From an uncultured Oscillospiraceae bacterium (GTDB lineage: Bacteria; Bacillota; Clostridia; Oscillospirales; Acutalibacteraceae): a stretch of 64,000 nucleotides of DNA. The notes beneath the pieces were generated by a model that was given only the letters and a program-made list of their open reading frames with translations, did no database searches and was not told where the DNA came from. Below, piece after piece: positions 55,214 through 63,882 of this stretch (its first letter is position 1; every line of letters begins with the position of its first letter). A program made the translations under genes and the position numbers. The DNA is taken from the NCBI GenBank assembly GCA_959601025.1, contig CAUGOD010000011.1, forward strand, positions 1 to 64,000, given 5' to 3'.

Positions 55214-56436
55214 TTACATAGATATTCTTCTGGAAAAACCACATTGGAATGGTTTGAATCATTGTATTCAGGCAAATATCTGTCCACATCAGGAATAATC
55301 CTCTGGATGATGGTTGCCATATCAGCATATACATCTGCAGTAAACGAGGCTTTTGCATGACCTAAAGAACGTGAAACTTCCCTTAAACTACAGTTTTCCT
55401 TCAACAATAGCGTGGTATAGCTATGGCGCAGCCCATGCCACTTTATATCCGGAAGGCCATGTTCTTTCAGCAAAGTCTTAAAGGGCTTCCAAAAATAGTT
55501 TTTGGTACGCGGCCTTCCATAAGAGGAACAACAGATAAAATCAAGGTCTTGAAATGCTTTTTTTCGCCTGCTTCGCAACATCTCGTATCTCGTCCTCTCT
55601 TCCATGACTGCTTCCAATACAATCTGAGGCAATCTCAACACCCGGTCCCCAGACGGAGTTTTCGTAGAGACCTCCTGTTTTATCCGAGGCATACCGGAAG
55701 AGGAAGCAGGAATCTTTTCAAGCTGCCGCTGTACATGAATCGTTTTTCGTATGTAATCCACGTCTGAATATTTAAGACCCACAATCTCCCCCATTCGTAA
55801 TCCTAGAAGGGCTGCGAAGAGAATCGGCAGGTATAGGGATGTACTCTTACCGCAGACGAGGAGCTGTTTCATTTGCCATTGGGTGAATACAGATTGCTTC
55901 TGGTCAAAGGGTCCCTCCTTTCTTCTTTTTAGTCTGATTCTTGTAGAAGGATCCGTAGAAATACAATGATTTTCCAGCGCGTACTTCATGGAAGTGGTAA
56001 CAACTGTCTTTATAATTCTTGCAACGCTGTATGAATGTTCCGCTATCATAAATAGCAACGTTTCTATTCCTCTTCGGTCTATTTGGCAAATTGCTTTCTC
56101 GTTCCAATAGGGGATTATATAGTTATAGACGCAGTTCCTATAAGTACGGTAGGAATCCTCCTTTAGCTGTGGACGTTTTACTTCCTCCAGCCAATACTGA
56201 TAAAAATCAGAAACACTGATCGTATCATCTATAATGAAAGTATTATTATAGAAAGCGGCAATCAATTTCTCCCTCTCCGTCTCCGCGTCTTTCAGGCTAT
56301 CAAATCCTCCCTTCCATTTGCATTGTCTCTCATGTTGAAAAATAAGTGTTATTTCAAATCCATATCCTGTTTTATTCTCTGAAATCCTGCCTACTTCCCA
56401 ATCCAACAAGTTTCCATTGTTTCGTATCGCCAACAT
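55189..56436 (-). CDS. int: Tyrosine site-specific integrase
   Basis: A 415-residue phage/ICE-type integrase. An arm-binding N-terminal domain (GYGFEITLIFQHERQCKWKG), a SAM-like core-binding domain (about 70-170) and a catalytic domain follow. The Arg is in ALLGLRMGEIVGLKYSD, the box II motif is KWHGLRHSYTTLLL, and the nucleophile region reads LGHAKASFTADVYADM. All catalytic residues appear intact. Third of three leftward integrase-like genes; its ATG is 9 bp past the previous frame. It probably mobilised the surrounding element. Confidence 0.93.
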   Translation of the reverse strand: MLAIRNNGNLLDWEVGRISENKTGYGFEITLIFQHERQCKWKGGFDSLKDAETEREKLIAAFYNNTFIIDDTISVSDFYQYWLEEVKRPQLKEDSYRTYRNCVYNYIIPYWNEKAICQIDRRGIETLLFMIAEHSYSVARIIKTVVTTSMKYALENHCISTDPSTRIRLKRRKEGPFDQKQSVFTQWQMKQLLVCGKSTSLYLPILFAALLGLRMGEIVGLKYSDVDYIRKTIHVQRQLEKIPASSSGMPRIKQEVSTKTPSGDRVLRLPQIVLEAVMEERTRYEMLRSRRKKAFQDLDFICCSSYGRPRTKNYFWKPFKTLLKEHGLPDIKWHGLRHSYTTLLLKENCSLREVSRSLGHAKASFTADVYADMATIIQRIIPDVDRYLPEYNDSNHSNVVFPEEYLCKLLPEACI

Positions 56437-56444
56437 TTTCCCGT

Positions 56445-57576
56445 TTATTCCGCAAATATCTGATCCATCCTTTCTGCCAAATCTGTTCTCGTATCAGCCA
56501 AACTGCTGTAACGATCATAAACATCCTCAATTGTAGAGTATCCCAATAGACCTTTTAATTGCAGAAAGCTCACTTGACCATGCTCCAATAAAATTGCAGC
56601 ATACTGATCCCGCAAATCCTGTACGGATATGGATGGCAAACCTGCTTTTTTACATAATCGGGAAAGCATGTTGTTCATATAAGCGGGGCTTCTTCTGTTC
56701 CCGTCCTTTTGGCAACTAATATAGCCGAAATCATGATATTGGTTCCTATACCTTTTTTTATTCACGCCTATTGCCACTTTCCTGTATTGAAGCTCTCTGA
56801 ATATAAGCATGAACCGATAAGACCCGGTTGCTGGATGGCGCGCCTAAGTTCTTCTCTGTCTGGCTTAATTCCTCCGCCTCTACCGTATCAGGTTGTACCT
56901 GTCGCTGCACATGCACTGTCTTTTCATTTATGTCAAAATTCGTAAATTTGAGCCCATAGATTTCTCCTTTCTTTAACCCGCATAAAAGAGCTAACAGCAA
57001 TTCAAGCCTACCCTCACACGCGAACACAGCACGAAATAGTGTTTTTCGTTGTTCCTCATCCAAACGAACTAATTCTTTTTTTCGTCGAGCCGGTTTCTTA
57101 ACATGATCCATGGGATTATAAGCAATCAATTCTTGTCGGAATGCATCCCCAATCGCCATACTAAAAAGCTCATAGAGTTTTTCTCCATATGAGGCTCTCG
57201 GCTTTGCAATTGCCGCTATCAGCTGCGATAGGTAATTTGAGTTGATGCTTCCCAATACAACATCGTCTATTTCCGGCAAAATGAGTTCTAAAACGCGTTC
57301 ATAAACCAAACGGGTAACGCCTTTTATGCTAGTTCGATTTTCAAACCATTCCCGCAGATAATCTCGAAACGCCAAACGACTGGCACGCAGGCCCGGCTGC
57401 TCTGCTTCATTATTCTGCTTTCTCCGCTCCTCAAATAGAAAGGCGGCATATTCCGCCTCTTCTTTGGTCGCAAAGCCTCCTTTTTTCATATACTTGATTT
57501 TCCCTTCTTCGTTCACTTCTTTATAGCGGAAATACCATGAATTCCTTTCATAAATGACAGTATTTTTCTTGCGCAT
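56445..57576 (-). pseudogene. Integrase-like gene, frameshifted and with altered catalytic residues
   Basis: The 5' frame (57576-56758) and the 3' frame (56810-56445) are one integrase split by a shift near 56800. Joined, it would be about 375 residues. The catalytic Arg context reads CGLKKGEIYGLKF (Lys for Arg); the His-x-x-Arg box reads SVQDLRDQYAAILL (Gln and Asp for the two His); and LLGYSTIEDVYDRY has Tyr for His. These substitutions predate or accompany the shift, so it was perhaps already a non-catalytic partner. It may also simply be decaying. Confidence 0.8.
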
Positions 57577-57660
57577 TTTTACGCCCCTTTCAAAGTTATG
57601 GCAATATCCGACTTCTGTTCAGACAAAAATCCGGTATGCATTATTTTAACATGACATTGG

Positions 57661-58308
57661 TTACTCATCCTCCAGGCCCATCCCAATCTCCTGTATGTAT
57701 TCATCAATAATCTCGCCACAATCCCATACCGGCCATCCGTCCTCAGATGTTTCAATATCATCCGAACTGGATAACCCATCGTCTCCTATAAACCACGATG
57801 AAAATAACATCTCATCTTTTGCCGGATCATAGTAGATATACCCGACTCTTTTTGCAAATTTCAATGCTTTTCTCAATACTTCCTTTACAAATTCAGGTTC
57901 TTTCATGGGATATTCCACCGCGCCTTTAAAGATTGATACGACATGTGCCTCGCTCATCAGGCTCAGTCTGAGTCTGCCGTAGCGCTCAATAATATACTGT
58001 ACAGCATTCATGTATGCAGAGAATACAGCTTCAGATACCTTTGGTTTTGCCACCTGTTTTAGCCATGCGTCAAAGAACTCCTTCACTCTCAGATTAGGAT
58101 TAATAACGTAAGAATGATTTCTAAGGCTTTTCTCATGTTCCTTTCGGGATTGCTTCGCTTCCTCAGCCGAACTGCAGGATGGTCCTGAAAGCTGGACTAT
58201 ACGACCATCCTTGTAAATCAGCTGAATTTCAAAACCGTACCTATTCCCTGTTTGTGCCGCTTCCGTAATGTTAAAATCGATGTAACGGTCTTTCAAAAAT
58301 TGATTCAT
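57661..58308 (-). CDS. Integrase-like protein with DNA-binding domains only
   Basis: 215 residues that align with the first half of the two integrases downstream. An arm-type domain (NRYGFEIQLIYKDGRIVQLS) and a core-binding SAM-like domain (FFDAWLKQVAKPKVSEAVFS) are present. There is no catalytic domain; instead it has a Ser/Asp/Glu-rich tail (DDGLSSSDDIETSEDG). It might act as a DNA-binding directionality or architectural partner. GGAGGAG precedes the ATG. First of the leftward trio. Confidence 0.75.
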   Translation of the reverse strand: MNQFLKDRYIDFNITEAAQTGNRYGFEIQLIYKDGRIVQLSGPSCSSAEEAKQSRKEHEKSLRNHSYVINPNLRVKEFFDAWLKQVAKPKVSEAVFSAYMNAVQYIIERYGRLRLSLMSEAHVVSIFKGAVEYPMKEPEFVKEVLRKALKFAKRVGYIYYDPAKDEMLFSSWFIGDDGLSSSDDIETSEDGWPVWDCGEIIDEYIQEIGMGLEDE

Positions 58309-58434
58309 TTCAGCTCCTCCTTTTATGTATTAAGATGATTCCTTGTGAGATGCGAAAACATAGCAAAGTGATTTCCCCATCCAACGTAAATATGAAAGAC
58401 ATTGAGACAGAATCAGTTTTATTGACTTAGACAG

Positions 58435-58477
58435 AAACTCCCCCTTGGATGATGATTTCATCACCCAAGGGGGAGTT
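58435..58477 (-). terminator. Terminator of the ribbon-helix-helix gene
   Basis: A long stem AAACTCCCCCTTGG..TGATG/CATCA..CCAAGGGGGAGTTT, 15 bp past the stop. The T run is short. Confidence 0.7.
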
Positions 58478-58492
58478 TACTTTACCTTAAGA

Positions 58493-59101
58493 TTAGAGAT
58501 CCTTATACTGCTCAGCCGTCAGCAGTTTTTGTAATGTGGTATATTTGGGTGCTCGCGTTGAAGCCGCTGAGATTCCTCCTAATGGTACTGGGTTCTCCAG
58601 TTCAATTGCTTGCCCTTCGAAATGAATGAGATATTTTTTCTCACTTTCATCATACTCAAAACCATTTTGAGCTATCTTCGCATAGTGTGTTATTTTTGAA
58701 ATCGGCGCCCCCACATAGATAGCAATATATTTGAGGTTGGGAAGCCGGTCTTTTCGGATGCGGACATAGTACCATTTATTTTCGTCCAAAAATGCCTCTC
58801 GAAAACCTTCCTCATGTGCCGGGAAAACGACAGTATCAAAAGTCTCGTTATCAGAGTTCCTTGTCTCTATCTCAATTCCTTCATCTTCAAAAATTTGCAT
58901 AGCATCCTGAACATAGGCTTCAATTGCATCTTCGATAATCATGTTTCTGGAAGTACTCCTGCCAGATTGTCTGGAAAGCGTCCTCGCAATTGCGTCCAGT
59001 TGATCGATACATTCTGTTTTTAATGAAATCGTTATCTGCTTTTTGGGCTGCACTTCCAGAGCCTTTAACCGTTTTTGAATCGACTTTTCCATGTTACTCA
59101 T
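58493..59101 (-). CDS. Ribbon-helix-helix DNA-binding protein with a C-terminal domain of unknown function
   Basis: 202 residues. The N-terminal ~70 look like an Arc/MetJ-type fold: a beta strand KKQITISLKTECIDQLDAIA, then RSTSRNMIIEDAIEAYV. The C-terminal ~130 (VRIRKDRLPNLKYIAIYVGA, KYLIHFEGQAIELENPVPLG) form a beta-rich domain I cannot name. A strong promoter flanked by two palindromes lies directly upstream, so it is probably an autoregulator of the integrase module. AGGGG precedes the ATG. Confidence 0.75.
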   Translation of the reverse strand: MSNMEKSIQKRLKALEVQPKKQITISLKTECIDQLDAIARTLSRQSGRSTSRNMIIEDAIEAYVQDAMQIFEDEGIEIETRNSDNETFDTVVFPAHEEGFREAFLDENKWYYVRIRKDRLPNLKYIAIYVGAPISKITHYAKIAQNGFEYDESEKKYLIHFEGQAIELENPVPLGGISAASTRAPKYTTLQKLLTAEQYKDL

Positions 59102-59112
59102 CAGGCGTATCC

Positions 59113-59197
59113 CCTATAAATTATTTTATAGGTATATAATACCGGATAAGCGCCAGGATGTCAATACCATAAATTAAAAACTATAAAATATTTTATA
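59113..59197 (-). promoter_or_regulatory. Promoter of the ribbon-helix-helix gene with two palindromic operators
   Basis: Leftward TTGACA (59159-59164), 17 bp, TATTAT (59136-59141). CCTATAAA/TTTATAGG (59113-59132, 4-bp gap) covers the start region, and a perfect 16-bp palindrome (59182-59197, TATAAAATATTTTATA) lies upstream of -35. Both share the TATAAA half-site. Confidence 0.75.
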
Positions 59198-59299
59198 ATA
59201 CTAAATCATAGCATTCCCGTTTACTTCGTTGGCTTATTTATTTCCTTCAGTTTCTTTCATCTTCAACTTGAATCCATTGAAGACGAAAGGAGTGCGCAT

Positions 59300-61041
59300 A
59301 TGGCACATAGGAAGAAAGGCAGCCTGTCCTCATTAAAAGCTAAAAAAGCCGCGCTGTACATCCTAGTTTCGACCATATACCAAATCGACAAAGACAGCCT
59401 GAAGGTACAGGAACGGGAACTCATCAATTACGCAAAATTTGTCTTGAACATCAATGACTATGAAACTTTTTGCGACGCCGGATATTCCGCGAAAAATACG
59501 GACCGTCCTGACTACCAGAAGATGATGAGTAAACTTTGAACCGGGGAGTTTTCTCATCTTGTCGTTTGGAAGATCGACCGTATCAGCAGGAACCTGTTGG
59601 ACTTCGCTGAAATGTACCAGGAACTGAAAGATTTAGGTGTTACATTCATCGGCAAAAATGAGCAATTTGACACCTCCTCCGCTATCGGCAAAGCAATGCT
59701 GAAAATCATTCTGGTTTTTGCAGAGCTGGAACGACAGATGACGTCGGAACGGGTGACCGCCGTCATGATTTCCCGGGCAGAAAGCGGCTCCTGGAATGGC
59801 GGCAAGGTTCCGCTGGGATACATTCATGACAAAGAGAAGAAAGCTTTTCACATCCATCCGGAACAGGCGGAAGTCGTAAAGCTGATCTTTAACACCTATG
59901 AGCGAATGTAATCTTCAACGGCTGTGGCAAAGTTCTTAAACGAAAAAGACATTACGACAAAGGCCGGTAATAAGTGGAATCCCTCCACTGTTTGCCTCAT
60001 CCTGCGCAATCCAGTATATAAGGGCACGATGGTCTACAACAAACGAAGAATCTCTGAGACCGGCAAACTCAAGCCGGAAGACGAATGGATCACCGTCGTT
60101 CATCACCATGCAGCTATTATCGAACCGGAACAGTTTGAACGAGGGCCATACTGCAAAAAAATAGGATTGGTTCCGACCGCTCCACCTACTATCGCGGAAA
60201 CTGCCATGTCTTGGCCGGCCTGCTTTATTGTGATTACTGCGGCTCGATGATGGCCGCACAGATCGGAAAACCGCTGAAGTCAAAGGGCGGGATTGTTCCC
60301 AGCAACTATTCCTGCTATAACAAGCGGCAAGGACTATGCGAAAACCCGTTTACCAGTGATTCAACAATAGGCCCCTTTATTTTGAATTATGTGGCTAATA
60401 TGTACCGAATTTAGAAAATCTTTGGAAAAGCCACCTCTCTTGAAACCTTGGAAAAGAAGCTGTTACGTGGAGAGGCATTTAATACCGTCGCATGTATCGA
60501 ACGGACTGGATTAACACAGCTATATCACGCGCTAAGGCGTTCACTTTTTTTTGAAAATCCAGATTACTACAATCCCAATCTGCCGGACAAAGCGGCTACT
60601 CCGGATGAAAAAGCGATACTTCTCAGCGAAAAAAGCAGTCATGAGAGGGCGCTAAGCCGTCTGCACCAGCTTTACATGTATTCTGATTCCGATCTCGATG
60701 AAAAGGAGTATTTTGAGGAAAAGCGCAAGCTTGAAGCGAAGTTGGAAGAGATCAATAAGAAACTCTCGGAGCTGCAAAACAAAGAAGCAGCCGATACCTC
60801 CGACGAATATTTTGCAGCGCTGGTCAGCAATTTTATCCTGGAAAACAGCCTGAAAGAAGAGCGCTACATTGACTACTTCGCACTTCAAAAAAAGATTGAT
60901 CCAATGGAGCTAAAGCTTTTCTTAAATGCGGTTCCCTCCAAATGCTTTATTCGTCAGGGCCGTGTTGTGTCCATCATTTTCAAAAACGGTTTCGAACACC
61001 GATTTGTCTACAAAGATGAGGAGGTGAAAAAGCATGCCTAA
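59300..61041 (+). pseudogene. Large serine recombinase, decayed (three stops and a frameshift)
   Basis: The frame starts at the ATG at 59300 (AAAGGAG upstream) and matches a large serine recombinase throughout: resolvase domain (DRPDYQKMM, SHLVVWKIDRISRNLLDF, EQFDTSSAIGKAML), recombinase domain (NKWNPSTVCLILRNPVYKG), zinc ribbon (LYCDYCGSMM) and coiled coil (EEKRKLEAKLEEINKKLSEL). In-frame stops lie at 59537 (TGA), 59909 (TAA) and 60412 (TAG), with a shift near 60145. The catalytic motif reads LYILVSTIYQ, with Leu where the family has the essential Arg before Val-Ser. It is dead. Confidence 0.88.
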
Positions 61042-62368
61042 AGCCGCGCTTTATGTACGCGTTTCAACCGTCATGCAGTTGGAAAAAGAAAGCCGTGTCA
61101 TTCAAAAAAGCGATTTGATCTGTTACTGTAAGGAGGTGCTTGGTATCTCCAACTACACGGTTTTTGAAGATGCTGGATTTTCGGCCGGTTCTACAGATCG
61201 TCCAGATTATCAAGCCATGATGCAGCGCATACGGGCCGGCGAATTTACTCATCTGGTTGTATGGAAAATTGACCGCATCAGCCGAAATATTATAGATTTC
61301 ACGGACATGTATCAGGAGCTACAAGCGTTGGATATCACTTTTATCAGCTTAGCAGAGCAATTCGATACTTCCAGCATTATTGGGCAGGCGTTGCTGAAGA
61401 TGATTCTAATCTTTGCGGAATTGGAGAGGCACAATGCAGCGGAAATATCCAAAGCCGTTCTTCTTTCAAAAGCTGGAGCCGGGGAATATACCGGCTTCCG
61501 AATTCCCTTTGGGTATCGGAGAGATTCAGCGACCAAGGAGTATTCTATTGAAGAATCAGAGGCTAATATCATCCGCATGATTTTTGACATGTTTGATCAG
61601 GGAACCACAGTTTACGCCATTACAAAACACCTCAACAGCCTCCCTCTGAAGGAACGGATCAAGAAAAAATGGCAGATGCCTACAATTGAGCGCATGCTTA
61701 CGAATATCTCCTATACAGGCGCTCTGCGATACAACTACCGCAGCTATACCTCGAAGAAAGAACGCGTTATAAACGATGAGAAGGATTGGGTCCTCGTTGA
61801 AAACGACCGCCCAGCTATTATCACCAAGGAACAATTTGAGCGGTGCCAACGGAGATATACCGAGCGAAAAGATACGGTCTATCATGTGCGCAAACCGCTT
61901 TTTGCCGATCTGCTGATTTGCAATACCGATAAGCTTCTTCTATGGAAAAAGGAAAACAAACGAAAATTCTCTTCACCAGCTGTTTACTGGTGTCCACATT
62001 GTTTTTCAAATCGACTATCTGATGAAGAGGTCGGCAGCTTTATACTGAACTATCTGCTCAATTTACTGCGGGCACAGGAGACCCTATCCCCTACAGCCTC
62101 GTTGCTTTCATTAAAGCGGATGCTTCTTCGAGGAAAGGACTTTAAGAATGTAGCTAATATTATGAATCTGGAGGAAATTAAGGGTTCGCTTTTCAATAGC
62201 CAGAACTCCTCAGCAGGCAATTATGAATACAGACAGCGCAAGTTGCGATTCGAGATACAGCGAAAAGAACGGGAATTGGAGAGGCTGGCCTCTTCTTCTG
62301 ATGTGTCAAGTACTCAAGCAGAGCAATTAAGAACCACTATTGAGAAATACTCATCAGAGCTCAAGTAA
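61034..62368 (+). CDS. Large serine recombinase, interrupted by a late stop codon
   Basis: Overlaps the previous gene by 8 bases. The resolvase domain is intact (ALYVRVSTVMQ with the Ser nucleophile; VVWKIDRISRNIIDF; AEQFDTSS). A recombinase domain (WQMPTIERMLTNISYTGALR), a degenerate zinc ribbon and a coiled coil follow. A TAA at 62366 ends it at 444 residues, but the same frame stays open to 62623 and encodes a normal C-terminus (YHVPGIDFSDCLKN ... FCTEQEKGKIHLFS). The full gene would be about 530 codons. It was probably functional recently. Confidence 0.85.
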   Translation: MPKAALYVRVSTVMQLEKESRVIQKSDLICYCKEVLGISNYTVFEDAGFSAGSTDRPDYQAMMQRIRAGEFTHLVVWKIDRISRNIIDFTDMYQELQALDITFISLAEQFDTSSIIGQALLKMILIFAELERHNAAEISKAVLLSKAGAGEYTGFRIPFGYRRDSATKEYSIEESEANIIRMIFDMFDQGTTVYAITKHLNSLPLKERIKKKWQMPTIERMLTNISYTGALRYNYRSYTSKKERVINDEKDWVLVENDRPAIITKEQFERCQRRYTERKDTVYHVRKPLFADLLICNTDKLLLWKKENKRKFSSPAVYWCPHCFSNRLSDEEVGSFILNYLLNLLRAQETLSPTASLLSLKRMLLRGKDFKNVANIMNLEEIKGSLFNSQNSSAGNYEYRQRKLRFEIQRKERELERLASSSDVSSTQAEQLRTTIEKYSSELK

Positions 62369-62720
62369 TTAGTAAATAACACAGGGACACAAACCACACC
62401 GCAGGTTGACTATCTGAAAAAGTGCTATGAATTCTATATGCAACATAACCTGTATCATGTACCGGGTATTGATTTCTCGGATTGTTTGAAGAATATTCTG
62501 TTCTATGATTTGAAGCACTTTTTTCAGGATGTGATTACAGGGATATATGTTAAAAATGGGAAAATCATGGCAATTGAGTTTTGTACAGAGCAGGAGAAAG
62601 GAAAAATACATCTCTTTAGCTGACAATACGCTCAATTACAAAGAGGGGGATACCGTTTTGTCGAATGCCGATAAGGAAGTATTGAAAACAAACCAACTTA
62701 ACGGCTGACAGACAAGTTGC

Positions 62721-62763
62721 AAAAAAGCGGTATCACACTATTTTTAGTGCGATACCGCTTTTT
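62721..62763. terminator. Terminator after the serine recombinases
   Basis: AAAAAGCGGTATC and GATACCGCTTTTT enclose an inner ACTA/TAGT stem. It can stop transcription from both sides. Confidence 0.8.
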
Positions 62764-62796
62764 ACTGCCGTATAACTCCCTGTAACAAATTACCAC

Positions 62797-62922
62797 CTAG
62801 TGTTTTTCGTGCTTATGATTAGCTAAAGTTTTTCCAGCCTTACTTTTAGCACCTTTACTTGAAGATTTTGCTGCTAACGTTTTTCCAGCAGCCCCAACTT
62901 TTCCACCATGATGAACAGCCAT
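62797..62922 (-). CDS. 41-residue Lys/His-rich small protein
   Basis: A strong GGAGGT lies six bases before the ATG at 62922. The product is very basic and low-complexity: it has AAGKTLA and KAGKTLA as an internal repeat around SSSKGAKSK, and starts and ends with His pairs. It could bind nucleic acid or membranes. I know no firm family name, although similar short Lys/Ala/Ser proteins occur widely in bacteria. It is 15 bp past the DUF3892 stop and shares its transcript. Confidence 0.7.
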   Translation of the reverse strand: MAVHHGGKVGAAGKTLAAKSSSKGAKSKAGKTLANHKHEKH

Positions 62923-62937
62923 GTTTTTACCTCCTTT

Positions 62938-63216
62938 TCATGCTCTTGGCAGTTTAAGTAAATTATCCCGAATTGTATCGTTAGGCTCTGAACGGACATA
63001 TTTTTCGCCTCTAGAGCTTAACGCAGGCACTACGTCAGGATAAGGAGAAATGCAGACTTTGATACTTCCCGGATTTTCCTTTAAATAATCATAAAGAACT
63101 GATTTTTTGAAATATCCAGGATTATTGCAACCGTCAACGTATATCTCTGCGATTTCCTGAATATTGTTTGAGTTTTTGCACCCGTATTCCATTTTAATTC
63201 TTTTTGCGTACATCAT
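62938..63216 (-). CDS. DUF3892 domain protein
   Basis: 92 residues. The C-terminal half carries the DUF3892 pattern, ending EKYVRSEPNDTIRDNLLKLP, and the N-terminus has KRIKMEYGCKNSNNIQEIA. The function of the family is unknown; members are small and often in mobile regions. AGGAGGT seven bases before the ATG pair (63216/63213) supports the start. It is transcribed leftward with the 41-residue gene. Confidence 0.78.
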   Translation of the reverse strand: MMYAKRIKMEYGCKNSNNIQEIAEIYVDGCNNPGYFKKSVLYDYLKENPGSIKVCISPYPDVVPALSSRGEKYVRSEPNDTIRDNLLKLPRA

Positions 63217-63369
63217 AATATGTACCTCCTACTAAAAAATTTTCAGACAGTTTGGTATCTTGTATATGACGACACAACAGGCGCAAGATATAGCGATTGT
63301 ATTTTTAATGTTATAATGCTAAAATAAATACAGGAAGTCGGCATTAAATCCATGTGAAAGTGTCGTCAG

Positions 63370-63413
63370 AGAGGACAACAGAGCGTGAGTGCGAATCATA
63401 ATCTGTTGTCTCT
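63370..63413. other. Hairpin in the leader of the DUF3892 transcript
   Basis: AGAGGACAACAGA (63370-63382) pairs with TCTGTTGTCTCT (63402-63413) with one bulged base. A T run follows only on the + strand, where no upstream gene needs it. It lies in the roughly 230-bp leader between the divergent promoter and the DUF3892 gene. Confidence 0.45.
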
Positions 63414-63438
63414 TTTATACAGTTACCGTTCCATCTGT

Positions 63439-63514
63439 GCAACACTAGTATAACACACATGCTCCTTTAATGCAACACCTTTTTGTTGCTTTTGTGGAAC
63501 AGTCGTGTTATACT
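63439..63514. promoter_or_regulatory. Back-to-back promoters with mirrored -10 elements, XRE control region
   Basis: Rightward: TTGCTT (63486-63491), 17 bp, TATACT (63509-63514). Leftward: TTGCAT (63470-63475), 17 bp, TATACT (63447-63452). The two -10 regions form a perfect 10-bp inverted repeat (63447-63456, 63505-63514). TGCAACAC occurs twice (63439-63446, 63471-63478), a likely operator for the XRE protein. Confidence 0.75.
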
Positions 63515-63535
63515 CTTTTTGAAAGGAGCGTTTAT

Positions 63536-63880
63536 ATGGAAAATTCATTTGGAAAATATCTTGCCAATTTAAGAGAGCAGAAATCAATTAGTCAAAGAAA
63601 ATTGGCTGAATTAGCCGGAGTAACTAACTCAACAATCAGTCGACTTGAAGCGGATTTAGTAAAACCTGACTTAAAAACTCTTGAAAAACTTGCTAACGCT
63701 TTAAGAATTGATAAAACATTGTTACTAACAAAATGCGGGTACAGTGAAATTCCAGAGGAATTTGTTATAATTGCACGTAAAACAGGAGAATTATCGAAGG
63801 AGAAGCGAGCCGAAGCATATAAAATATTTAATGAAACTATTGATAAATTCCTCTTGGAAGATGACGATGAGGAGGATTGA
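63536..63880 (+). CDS. XRE-family transcriptional regulator
   Basis: 114 residues from the ATG at 63536 (GAAAGGAG upstream). The N-terminal helix-turn-helix spans about 10-65 (LREQKSISQRKLAELAGVTN, STISRLEADLVKPDLKTLEK). The C-terminus is acidic. It lies two bases before the next gene, which looks like an ImmA/IrrE peptidase; XRE-ImmA pairs control induction of integrative elements, the peptidase cleaving the repressor. It probably represses both divergent promoters. Confidence 0.88.
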   Translation: MENSFGKYLANLREQKSISQRKLAELAGVTNSTISRLEADLVKPDLKTLEKLANALRIDKTLLLTKCGYSEIPEEFVIIARKTGELSKEKRAEAYKIFNETIDKFLLEDDDEED

Positions 63881-63882
63881 TT

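Noticed and set aside
59300..61041. Stop-codon recoding as the reason for open frames between stops
   Set aside because: All three stop types occur, there is also a frameshift and a lost catalytic Arg, and neighbouring genes use stops normally.
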